A stretch of DNA of 5,855 nt from a bacterium. GTDB taxonomy: Bacteria > UBP15 > UBA6099. The position numbers and the translations under genes were made by a program. Below the pieces are notes generated by a model. The model was not told where the DNA came from, did no database searches, and saw nothing but the letters and a program-made list of their open reading frames with translations. The stretch lies in contig JAKQBV010000624.1 of the NCBI GenBank assembly GCA_029573925.1, positions 1-5,855 on the forward strand, in the 5' to 3' direction. Within the stretch, counting starts at the first letter, position 1. Each line of letters begins with the position of its first letter. This document shows, one piece after another, positions 1 through 5,467 of the stretch.

Positions 1-381
1 GGCCTGAAAACCGCAGTGATTAACCATATTCGGGTGAACGGGCTTGCCGTTCCCGGCGAAGAAGGGGCCACAGCCGAGGATGTCGCCGCCGCGTTTCAGG
101 AAGCAGTGGCGGACGTGCTGACTGAGAAAACGCTCAGAGCCACCGAAGACAGAGGCGCGCGGGACGTGTGGCTCGGAGGCGGCGTCGCCGCCAACAAACG
201 CCTTCGCGAACGACTCAAAGAAGAAGCCCTTCGGCGAGGGTTCGGTTTCTTTTCTCCCCCCATGACGCTATGCACGGACAACGCCGGGATGATAGCGAAG
301 GCTGGGTATGAGATATATTCCCGCGGCGGCGCGCTGCCGGGCCTCCTCGCGAATCCGTCAATGGGATTGAAGAGCGGTTGA
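1..381 (+). CDS. tsaD: TsaD, tRNA N6-threonylcarbamoyladenosine transferase, C-terminal part (5' end outside window)
   Basis: The reading frame is open from base 1 and encodes the last 126 residues of TsaD (Gcp/YgjD family). TsaD transfers the threonylcarbamoyl group from TC-AMP to A37 of ANN-decoding tRNAs, working in the cytoplasm with TsaB and TsaE. The fragment opens with GLKTAV, matching the family's 'SGLKT' segment. It then shows the nucleotide-binding glycine motif GGGVAAN (bases 175-195) and the motif CTDNAGMIA (from base 271), whose Asp is a metal ligand in this ASKHA-fold family. The C-terminal length after that motif is normal for the family, so the 3' end looks intact. The N-terminal HxxxH metal-binding half lies outside the window. 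The TGA stop (379-381) overlaps the TTG start of the next gene. Identification is secure; only the start is missing. Confidence 0.96.
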   Translation, partial: GLKTAVINHIRVNGLAVPGEEGATAEDVAAAFQEAVADVLTEKTLRATEDRGARDVWLGGGVAANKRLRERLKEEALRRGFGFFSPPMTLCTDNAGMIAKAGYEIYSRGGALPGLLANPSMGLKSG

Positions 382-635
382 GCATAAGAGAAAACGTTTC
401 AATAGAAGAAAAATTTGAATGCAACACATGCACTTGGCGGCTTGTGCGGCTTTGCTACAGACGCGCCCCGTGGTTCATGCTTGTTAGGGAGCCTCTGGTC
501 TTTGGCATGAGAATTCTGGCCCGGTTGTACGGGATAGACATCCGTCGCGGCCGCCGAGGACACCCAGACTGCCGGGGTTGCGTCAGATACGCTAAAAACG
601 AGTTGAAAAAAAATCTTCTGCTTTTGTTTGGTTGA
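378..635 (+). CDS. Unrecognised small protein with two CxxC pairs; reading frame probably truncated by a frameshift
   Basis: As read, this is an 85-residue protein starting at TTG 378, whose last two bases form part of the tsaD stop (TTGA). This suggests translational coupling. GAAGAG at 369-374 is a possible weak Shine-Dalgarno. Visible features are CxxC at residues 15/18, a further Cys at 26, a basic and aromatic middle (WRLVR, RRAPWFMLVREP), and a second CxxC at residues 65/68. This looks like a small zinc-ribbon-like or metal-binding protein; I see no signal peptide. The last residues (NLLLLFG) come directly after a run of eight A's at 606-613 and look spurious. Moving to the -1 frame there extends the protein with plausible sequence to 772, giving about 131 residues (separate entry). 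I do not recognise the family and assign no function. The position after tsaD may mean only co-transcription. Confidence 0.6.
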   Translation: MSIRENVSIEEKFECNTCTWRLVRLCYRRAPWFMLVREPLVFGMRILARLYGIDIRRGRRGHPDCRGCVRYAKNELKKNLLLLFG

Positions 636-772
636 ACGGCATTATCGACCCGGTGTTCAATAGGATGAGGAATTCAATCATAACTCAACTGGAGTTAGAA
701 GAAGCAAGGAACTTCGCGAGGGATGCCGCCGAACAGAATCGTTGTTCGGGAACAGATGGGAAAGATAGTTGA
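606..772 (+). pseudogene. Shifted-frame continuation of the small CxxC protein (detached C-terminal part)
   Basis: After the A8 run, the frame starting at base 614 is open to a TGA at 770-772. It reads as ordinary soluble protein: SSAFVWLNGIIDPVFN, then an RMRNSIIT stretch, then an acidic helix-like ELEEARNFARDAAEQ. This is better protein-like sequence than the seven residues of the unshifted frame. Restoring one A would join it to the upstream 76 codons and give one 131-residue protein. The only other starts for this piece are TTG 632 and ATG 665, and neither has a Shine-Dalgarno, so an independent gene is unlikely. Possible causes are a real one-base deletion, a homopolymer sequencing error, or -1 slippage (ribosomal on A AAA AAT at 608-614, or transcriptional). 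The sequence alone does not separate these. Confidence 0.6.
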
Positions 773-1017
773 TTAAAGGGCGTCTGATTTTTTCATACGT
801 CATTATTTTCATTGGATCTTTTTTTAGGAATCTCAATATGAATCAAAACATAACCAATGCTTATTAGGGATAGATATAAAAAGCAATGAATATTAGACAA
901 AACGGACATGCAAATAACCGTGGACTGAACAAAAATGGAAATCGACATTGATTTTTTTAATGATTTTTATATCAATATTTATAAAATTAAAATATCTCAT
1001 ATCATTTATATTATATA
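773..1017. other. AT-rich intergenic spacer with no supportable gene
   Basis: This stretch of about 245 bases lies between the small CxxC protein and the guaB3 promoter. Base composition shifts abruptly: positions 951-1017 contain only 5 G or C in 67 bases, while the flanking genes are GC-rich. I found no ORF with a ribosome binding site, no tRNA-like cloverleaf and no strong intrinsic terminator. The part nearest the promoter (about 990-1017) is nearly pure A/T and lies just upstream of the -35 box, where an UP element would sit. Several T and A tracts could curve the DNA. Upstream transcription may end somewhere here, but no clear hairpin marks the place. Confidence 0.7.
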
Positions 1018-1046
1018 TTGACAAGAGGGAGTGTTTTTGTTAATAT
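1018..1046 (+). promoter_or_regulatory. Sigma70/SigA-type promoter for the guaB3-purM-purH transcription unit
   Basis: TTGACA at 1018-1023 is a perfect -35 consensus. After exactly 17 bp comes TAATAT at 1041-1046, a 4/6 match to TATAAT that keeps the key T-A at the start and the final T. The DNA upstream is almost pure A/T and could be an UP element. Counting from the -10 box, transcription should begin near base 1053, about 3 nt before the guaB3 ATG at 1056. The Shine-Dalgarno-like AGAGGGAG (1023-1030) lies inside the promoter spacer and would not be transcribed from this start, which agrees with its being too far from the ATG to work. All downstream genes are co-directional and closely spaced, so this probably drives the whole unit. 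Confidence 0.72.
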
Positions 1047-1055
1047 TTGCGAACT

Positions 1056-2219
1056 ATGGAAAAAATAACAATCGGCGGCAAAAGAGTAGTAAGGCAGGCT
1101 TATGGATTTGACGATGTTTCAATCGTCCCGTCAAATGTGACGCTTGATCCGGAGGACGCGGATGCGTCAGTGGAGATAGCCGGATTCAAATTTGAAGCGC
1201 CCTTCATGGCGTCGGCCATGGACGGAGTAGTGGATGTGCGGTTCGCCATAGAAATGGGGAAGCTGGGCGGGCTGGCGGTTCTCAACCTCCACGGACTCCA
1301 GACGAAGTTCGACGACCCGGCGGGCGTGCTGGACGAGATTGCGCAAAAGTCGCCCGAAGAGGTGACGGCGTTCATCCAGAAGGCGTACCGAGAGCCTATC
1401 AAGGAAGAACTGGTAGGCAAGCGGGTGGAAGAGATTAAGAAGGGCGGAGTGATTTGCTCGGTCTCATCGATTCCGCAGGATGCGGAGAGGTTCGGAGCGC
1501 TGGCGGCTGAGGCCGGGGTGGACATCTTCGTGGTGCAGTCCACTGTGACATCCACCAAACACGTGTCGTCCCGCGCGAAGTCGTTCGACATCGCATCGTT
1601 CTGCAAGAGTTACAAGAAGCCGGTTATCGTGGGCAACTGTGTGACATATCAGGTGAGCATGGACCTGATGGAAGCGGGAGTGGCGGGCATACTGGTCGGA
1701 GTGGGGCCGGGGGCGGCGTGCACGACCCGGGGAGTGTTGGGAATAGGCGTGCCGCAGATGACCGCCACGGCGGACGCGGCGGCGGCCAGAGACGATTTTG
1801 AGAAGAAGACCGGCAAGCGCGTCGCCGTCATCACAGACGGCGGCATGAGGGTCGGCGGAGATATTTGCAAAGCGATAGCCGCGGGAGCGGACGCAGTGAT
1901 GATCGGCTCTCCGTTCGCCAGAGCCGAAGAGGCTCCGGGGCGCGGGTATCACTGGGGAATGGCGACGTCGCACGCCGCGCTGCCGAGGGGCACGCGGGTC
2001 AGGGTGGGCGTTCACGGCCCTCTGAAAAACATCCTGCTTGGCCCGTCTCTTGTGGACGACGGCTCGCAGAATCTGCTTGGCTCGATAAAGAACGCCATGG
2101 GGCTGTGCGGCACGAAGACGCTGCGCGATTTTCAGAATGTCGAGATGGTCATATCGCCGTCTTTCATGACGGAAGGGAAACTTTTGCAGTCAGCCCAGCG
2201 GGTCGGCATGGGCCGCTGA
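1056..2219 (+). CDS. guaB3: GuaB3-type IMP dehydrogenase-related protein (probable GMP reductase)
   Basis: This 387-residue (beta/alpha)8-barrel enzyme belongs to the IMPDH/GMPR superfamily. It has the overall pattern of GuaB3 of cyanobacteria and Actinobacteria: an N-terminal AYGFDDVSIVPSN segment, PFMASAMDGVVDV, GNCVTYQVS, the catalytic-loop motif GVGPGAACTTRGVLGIGVPQ with the nucleophilic Cys at residue 222, the phosphate-binding stretch ITDGGMRVGGDICKAIAAGADAVMIGSPFAR, and RGYHWGMA. There is no CBS (Bateman) domain, unlike canonical GuaB, and the usual IMPDH flap Arg-Tyr dyad is not evident. Cyanobacterial GuaB3 has been reported to act as a GMP reductase (GMP to IMP, NADPH-dependent); that activity is inferred here, not seen. 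ATG 1056 is chosen over TTG 1047 because family members begin here and because the promoter -10 box ends at 1046. The next gene starts 8 nt after the stop. Confidence 0.92.
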   Translation: MEKITIGGKRVVRQAYGFDDVSIVPSNVTLDPEDADASVEIAGFKFEAPFMASAMDGVVDVRFAIEMGKLGGLAVLNLHGLQTKFDDPAGVLDEIAQKSPEEVTAFIQKAYREPIKEELVGKRVEEIKKGGVICSVSSIPQDAERFGALAAEAGVDIFVVQSTVTSTKHVSSRAKSFDIASFCKSYKKPVIVGNCVTYQVSMDLMEAGVAGILVGVGPGAACTTRGVLGIGVPQMTATADAAAARDDFEKKTGKRVAVITDGGMRVGGDICKAIAAGADAVMIGSPFARAEEAPGRGYHWGMATSHAALPRGTRVRVGVHGPLKNILLGPSLVDDGSQNLLGSIKNAMGLCGTKTLRDFQNVEMVISPSFMTEGKLLQSAQRVGMGR

Positions 2220-2227
2220 TTTGAATT

Positions 2228-2845
2228 ATGGACTTGCATAAACTTAGAAGAACCGCGAAACCGCTCGAATGGTCCGATGAGGACAGGGAACTGGCCCTCG
2301 GCATTCTGCGGACGGATCCATTGTTCCACAGGATTGAGGACTCCGCCGTGGCCGGGTTGCTGGACGGCGCGTTGTCAGCGGGCGCTGAATGCGCAGAGGA
2401 GCTTATCGAGGAGCAGGACTGCGCGGACCCGTTGCGGCTGTCGAGGCGCATGGGAATAAGGGTGTTGTTCGACATCAGCCGGAGCGCGTCCGCAGGCTCT
2501 TTCAACATCCTATCGACGTACACTCATCAGCCTCCAACGATAACCGTCTATGAAAACAGGCTGCGCTTATGCAGAGAAAAACTTATGGGGCGCGGCAGGC
2601 GCAACAACGTGTTTCTCGCCAACCTGACCAACATCTGCGTGGCGCACGAGATATTTCATCACATAGAGCGCAAGTCGCTGAAATTCATCAATCTGCAACA
2701 CACGATTACGATAGCCGACCTTAGGATTATCAAGATACAGAAAAGTCTTTCCATGCTTTCGGAAGTGGCGGCGAACGCGTTTGCCATGAGGCTGATGGAA
2801 CTGCCGATGCTTCCGAGCATAATTCACGAGGGGTTCGAAGTCTGA
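2228..2845 (+). CDS. ImmA/IrrE-like HExxH zinc metallopeptidase-family protein
   Basis: This is a 205-residue protein with a zincin signature VAHEIFHHIE (His140, Glu141, His144) and, about 35 residues later, SEVAANAFAMRLM, where Glu179 fits the third zinc ligand. HExxH followed by an E-x-x-A-x-x-F-A helix is the arrangement of the ImmA/IrrE (DUF955) family. The middle (MGIRVLFDI, later ITVYENRL) resembles the beta strands that precede the active-site helix in that family. Unlike many ImmA proteins it has no evident helix-turn-helix domain. The first 70 residues are an acidic, helix-rich region I cannot assign. There is no signal peptide or membrane segment, so it is probably cytoplasmic. The ATG lies 8 nt after the guaB3 stop without a Shine-Dalgarno, suggesting reinitiation. 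The substrate is unknown. ImmA-type proteases cleave repressors, but no such partner is seen here. Confidence 0.75.
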   Translation: MDLHKLRRTAKPLEWSDEDRELALGILRTDPLFHRIEDSAVAGLLDGALSAGAECAEELIEEQDCADPLRLSRRMGIRVLFDISRSASAGSFNILSTYTHQPPTITVYENRLRLCREKLMGRGRRNNVFLANLTNICVAHEIFHHIERKSLKFINLQHTITIADLRIIKIQKSLSMLSEVAANAFAMRLMELPMLPSIIHEGFEV

Positions 2846-2855
2846 GCCTCCCATG

Positions 2856-2863
2856 AGGAGGAG
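2856..2863 (+). promoter_or_regulatory. Shine-Dalgarno that fixes the M23 peptidase start
   Basis: AGGAGGAG lies 7 nt before ATG 2871, an ideal ribosome binding site. An in-frame ATG at 2853 would add six residues (MRRRPS), but it overlaps this site and has no site of its own. The start at 2871 is therefore preferred. Confidence 0.85.
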
Positions 2864-2870
2864 ACCGAGT

Positions 2871-3788
2871 ATGCGGGAAGATTCGGAAAAGTTGAAGAGG
2901 TTCAACATGGTGGTCGTGCCCGCAGCGGGCAGGTCCCTTTACAACGTTGTGGTGTCGTATCATTTTCTTTACGCGGCGGCGGCGGTCTTGGCCGTCGTTC
3001 TGTGCCTCAACGCGTTGTTGCTGACCGGCTATATCGGTGCGCGGGGAAGAGCCGGCGCGTTCGGCGCCGCAAATGCCGAAGAGTCCGTTCAGGAGCTTAA
3101 CCAGAAGGCAGAGGAGTTGAGCGCCGAACTTGAGCAAGTGAAGGAAATCGGCCAGAGGATTCAGGACAAGACGGGCATCAGCGTCGAGCCTGACATGACG
3201 GAAAGCTCGCGAGGAGAAGGATACGACGGGTTGTCGAGCAGGTGGTCGGGATCGGACGGAGCCGACTACGCCGCCCTGAGGATGCGCGAACTTGACGCCG
3301 AAGTGGAGTCCCGCAAGCAGGCGCTCCTGACGGCGGAGAGAAGAATTGAAAAGAAACTCGAAAAATTCGCCGGCGTTCCATCCATCGGTCCGGTGAGAAA
3401 CGGAGAGGTCAGCTCCGGGTTCGGATACAGAGTGCATCCGATTACCGGCTCATGGGAATTCCACGAAGGGATAGACATCAGGGGCGAATACACGACGCCG
3501 ATATACGCGACGGCTGACGGCGTTGTGGAGTTTTCCGACTGGCGTCACGGATACGGCAAAGCGGTCGGCATCGACCACGAAAACAGATACTTCACGATGT
3601 ACGCGCACAACTCCAGAAACCTCGTAAGAGAGGGCGAAAGAGTGCGGAAAGGCCAGATCATCGCGTATGTGGGCGGAACCGGATCGACCACCGGCACGCA
3701 CGTGCACTACGAAGTTCATTTCGACGGAAGGCTGCAGAACCCCGTTAAGTTCCTCAGAGTGGACCCTAGGGATCTCGACAAGTTCTGA
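2871..3788 (+). CDS. Membrane-anchored M23 (LytM/NlpD-type) murein metallopeptidase
   Basis: This is a 305-residue protein with a short cytoplasmic N-terminus (MREDSEKLKRFNMVVVP), one membrane segment at roughly residues 30-55 (ending VVLCLNALLLTGY), two helical coiled-coil stretches at about 69-100 and 133-168, and a C-terminal LytM domain from about 180. The domain keeps every M23 zinc and catalytic position: HxxxD in FHEGID (His198, Asp202), YAH (His246) and THVHYEV (His277, His279). It should therefore be an active endopeptidase cutting peptide cross-bridges in peptidoglycan, facing outward and tethered to the membrane. The coiled coil may regulate it or bind partners, as in the EnvC/NlpD types. 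It lies 25 nt after the metallopeptidase-like gene and 20 nt before purM, so it is likely co-transcribed with purine genes; no functional link is obvious. Confidence 0.92.
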   Translation: MREDSEKLKRFNMVVVPAAGRSLYNVVVSYHFLYAAAAVLAVVLCLNALLLTGYIGARGRAGAFGAANAEESVQELNQKAEELSAELEQVKEIGQRIQDKTGISVEPDMTESSRGEGYDGLSSRWSGSDGADYAALRMRELDAEVESRKQALLTAERRIEKKLEKFAGVPSIGPVRNGEVSSGFGYRVHPITGSWEFHEGIDIRGEYTTPIYATADGVVEFSDWRHGYGKAVGIDHENRYFTMYAHNSRNLVREGERVRKGQIIAYVGGTGSTTGTHVHYEVHFDGRLQNPVKFLRVDPRDLDKF

Positions 3789-3808
3789 TCCCGGGGCCTG
3801 ACTAGTTG

Positions 3809-4831
3809 ATGACAGATAAAAAGAACCCCGCAACATATAGAGACTCCGGCGTCGATATAGACGCGGGAGAACGCGCCGTCTCTCTCATAAAAAACATGGC
3901 AAGAAGCACTTTCTCCCCTCAGGTCGTATCCGACCTCGGAGGCTTCAGCGGTCTTTTCGCCATCAAGGATTTGATCGGTCCGGACCCGGTTTTGGTCTCA
4001 GGCACGGATGGCGTAGGCACAAAACTTAAACTGGCATTCATGACGGACATCCACAACACTGTCGGAATCGACGCTGTGGCGATGTGCGTCAACGACGTGA
4101 TATGCACGGGCGCGCGCCCGCTGTTTTTTCTCGACTACCTCGCGGTCGGACGCCTCCAGCCCGAAAAGGTTGCGGACATCGTGTCCGGAATAGCGGAGGG
4201 ATGCCGCCGGGGGCTTTGCGCGCTGGTCGGCGGAGAGATGGCCGAGATGCCCGGCTTCTATCAGGACGGCGAATACGACATCGCCGGGTTCTGCGTCGGG
4301 TTGGTAGATCGCTCCCGCGTCATCAACGGCTCAACAATCGAATCAGGCGACACGCTTATTTGCCTTCCTTCGACGGGAGTCCACAGCAACGGATTTTCGC
4401 TGGTTAGAAAAGCGGTATTCGAGATAGGCGGGCTGACAGTCGGCGACACCGCGCCCGAACTTGGCGGCAGGACGGTCGGCGAGGCGTTGCTTGAGCCGAC
4501 GGCCATCTACTCGAAGGAAGTGGCGGCGATGACCGGAGCGGCGAGAGTCAAGGGGCTGGCGCACATCACTGGCGGCGGACTCGAAGGCAACCTCATGCGA
4601 ATCATCCCGGATGGGCTGGGGCTGGACATCGACTGGAGCGCGTGGAAACGGCCTGCGGTGTTCGACATGATACAGAGGATAGGCGGCATCGAGGAAAGCG
4701 AGATGCGGCGCGTGTTCAACTTGGGCGTCGGGATGGTGGCTGTAGTGTCGCCGCAGGACGCGGAAAAGACGATGGCCGCCGCGCGCGCCGCGGGTTGCGC
4801 GGCCCCGGTCATAATGGGCAGCGTGAAATGA
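3809..4831 (+). CDS. purM: PurM, phosphoribosylformylglycinamidine cyclo-ligase (AIR synthetase)
   Basis: This 340-residue protein is full length for the family. PurM closes the imidazole ring by converting FGAM plus ATP to AIR, step five of de novo purine synthesis, in the cytoplasm. Hallmarks are TYRDSGVDIDAGE at the N-terminus, the ATP/phosphate motif SGTDGVGTK (residues 64-72), GIDAVAMCVND (86-96), GGEMAEMPGFY (141-151), STGVHSNGFSLVR (188-200) and HITGGGLEGNL in the C-terminal half. ATG 3809 is used; the TTG at 3806 directly before it is in frame but adds only one residue. There is no good Shine-Dalgarno (GGGG at 3793-3796 is 12 nt away), so translation may depend on coupling with the upstream peptidase gene. 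The TGA stop overlaps the next ATG (ATGA, 4828-4831). Confidence 0.97.
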   Translation: MTDKKNPATYRDSGVDIDAGERAVSLIKNMARSTFSPQVVSDLGGFSGLFAIKDLIGPDPVLVSGTDGVGTKLKLAFMTDIHNTVGIDAVAMCVNDVICTGARPLFFLDYLAVGRLQPEKVADIVSGIAEGCRRGLCALVGGEMAEMPGFYQDGEYDIAGFCVGLVDRSRVINGSTIESGDTLICLPSTGVHSNGFSLVRKAVFEIGGLTVGDTAPELGGRTVGEALLEPTAIYSKEVAAMTGAARVKGLAHITGGGLEGNLMRIIPDGLGLDIDWSAWKRPAVFDMIQRIGGIEESEMRRVFNLGVGMVAVVSPQDAEKTMAAARAAGCAAPVIMGSVK

Positions 4832-5433
4832 AGCTGGAGAAACTTTATTTTATCAGGCACGGCGAGACCGACCTGAACCTTCAGCAAAGATGCCAAGGAA
4901 GGCAGGACATTTCTCTCAACGAAACAGGCCGCGAGCAAATGAGACGGACCGCTGAAAGACTGGCGGGGGTCAGGCTCGACGTCATATATTCAAGCCCGCT
5001 GAGGCGGGCGGTGGAGAGCGCGGAAATCGTGGCGGAGCCTCGCGGAATGAAAACCGCAGCGCTTGACTGGCTCAACGAGATAGATCATGGCGCTCTAGAA
5101 GGATTGAACAGAGCGGAGGCGGACGCAGCGCATCCCGGCTTGATGAGCGTTTGGTTGGAGCGCCCGCACGAAGCGGTATTCCCCGGCGGCGAGACGCTCG
5201 CGGACGTGGAGCGGCGGGCGCTGGATGGATTGCTGGGGTTGATAAACTCCGCCGAGGGAAACGTCGCCCTCGTCACCCATCAGGTGATAAGCGGCGTCGC
5301 CCGGTGCGCCTTCCTCGGTCTGCCGCTGTCGGCAATGTGGGAAGACAAGCTTGTGAACGGAGACTGGTTCGAGTTCGCGCTCGACGATGAAACGAAAAAA
5401 ATGATAATGTCCCGGAGGCGACCGGGTTTTTAA
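4828..5433 (+). CDS. Histidine phosphatase superfamily protein (phosphoglycerate mutase-like/CobC-like)
   Basis: This is a 201-residue, single-domain cytoplasmic protein of the branch-1 histidine phosphatases. The phosphohistidine motif is FIRHGETDLN (Arg10, His11). YSSPLRRAVESAE supplies the second phosphate-binding Arg (about 59-60), NEID supplies the likely proton-donor Glu84, FPGGETLADVERR is the conserved mid-domain signature, and VTHQVISG carries the second catalytic His151. All are intact, so it should be an active phosphatase or mutase. The substrate cannot be read from the sequence: candidates include alpha-ribazole phosphate (CobC), phosphoglycerate and small phosphorylated metabolites. 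Its ATG overlaps the purM stop (ATGA), implying tight coupling, and it sits where many operons carry purN between purM and purH. It shows no GAR formyltransferase features. The 3' end carries a possible intrinsic terminator. Confidence 0.93.
   Translation: MKLEKLYFIRHGETDLNLQQRCQGRQDISLNETGREQMRRTAERLAGVRLDVIYSSPLRRAVESAEIVAEPRGMKTAALDWLNEIDHGALEGLNRAEADAAHPGLMSVWLERPHEAVFPGGETLADVERRALDGLLGLINSAEGNVALVTHQVISGVARCAFLGLPLSAMWEDKLVNGDWFEFALDDETKKMIMSRRRPGF
5411..5431 (+). terminator. Possible short intrinsic terminator/attenuator inside the 3' end of the phosphatase gene
   Basis: CCCGG (5411-5415) and CCGGG (5422-5426) form a perfect 5-bp GC stem around the six-base loop AGGCGA, followed directly by five T's (5427-5431). 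The structure overlaps the last codons of the phosphatase and its TAA. The stem is short, so termination is probably partial, reducing transcription into purH. Confidence 0.45.
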
Positions 5434-5443
5434 TCAACGCCGT

Positions 5444-5457
5444 GGCGGGATGCCGCC
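5444..5457 (+). repeat. Small GC hairpin abutting the purH ribosome binding site
   Basis: GGCGG (5444-5448) pairs perfectly with CCGCC (5453-5457) around the loop GATG, ending one base before the purH Shine-Dalgarno. It could influence ribosome access or be incidental in GC-rich DNA. Confidence 0.35.
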
Positions 5458-5462
5458 GGAGG
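5458..5462 (+). promoter_or_regulatory. Shine-Dalgarno of purH
   Basis: GGAGG lies 5 nt before ATG 5468 and supports that start. The surrounding heptamer CCGGAGG (5456-5462) also occurs at 5412-5418 inside the putative terminator stem-loop, so the two copies could compete for the same pairing partners. Confidence 0.8.
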
Positions 5463-5467
5463 AAAAG

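Noticed and set aside
886..951. A 21-codon ATG ORF in the AT-rich spacer
   Set aside because: It has no Shine-Dalgarno, its composition is Asn/Arg-rich and low in complexity, and a frame this short is expected by chance in AT-rich DNA.
937..957. Weak hairpin AAATC/GATTT followed by T's as a terminator for the tsaD unit
   Set aside because: The stem is five mostly A-T pairs, too weak to separate from background in this AT-rich stretch.
1037..1111. A 24-codon TTG leader ORF placed 6 nt after AGAGGGAG (1023-1030), overlapping the guaB3 start in another frame
   Set aside because: If the TTGACA/TAATAT promoter is right, this site lies upstream of the transcription start. The peptide has no attenuation-like codon bias and it would overlap the guaB3 start.
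1464..2015. Long minus-strand ORF (183 codons) opposite guaB3
   Set aside because: It is a shadow frame in GC-rich coding DNA. The translation is rich in Arg, His and Gly with no recognisable domain, and the + strand gene is certain.
2853..2870. ATG 2853 as the start of the M23 peptidase
   Set aside because: It overlaps the AGGAGGAG site that serves ATG 2871 and has no ribosome binding site of its own.
3769..3792. Inverted repeat GGGATC/GATCCC with a 12-base loop across the M23 stop codon, considered as a terminator
   Set aside because: The stem is only 6 bp with a long loop and no T-run follows. purM begins 17 nt later without its own visible promoter.
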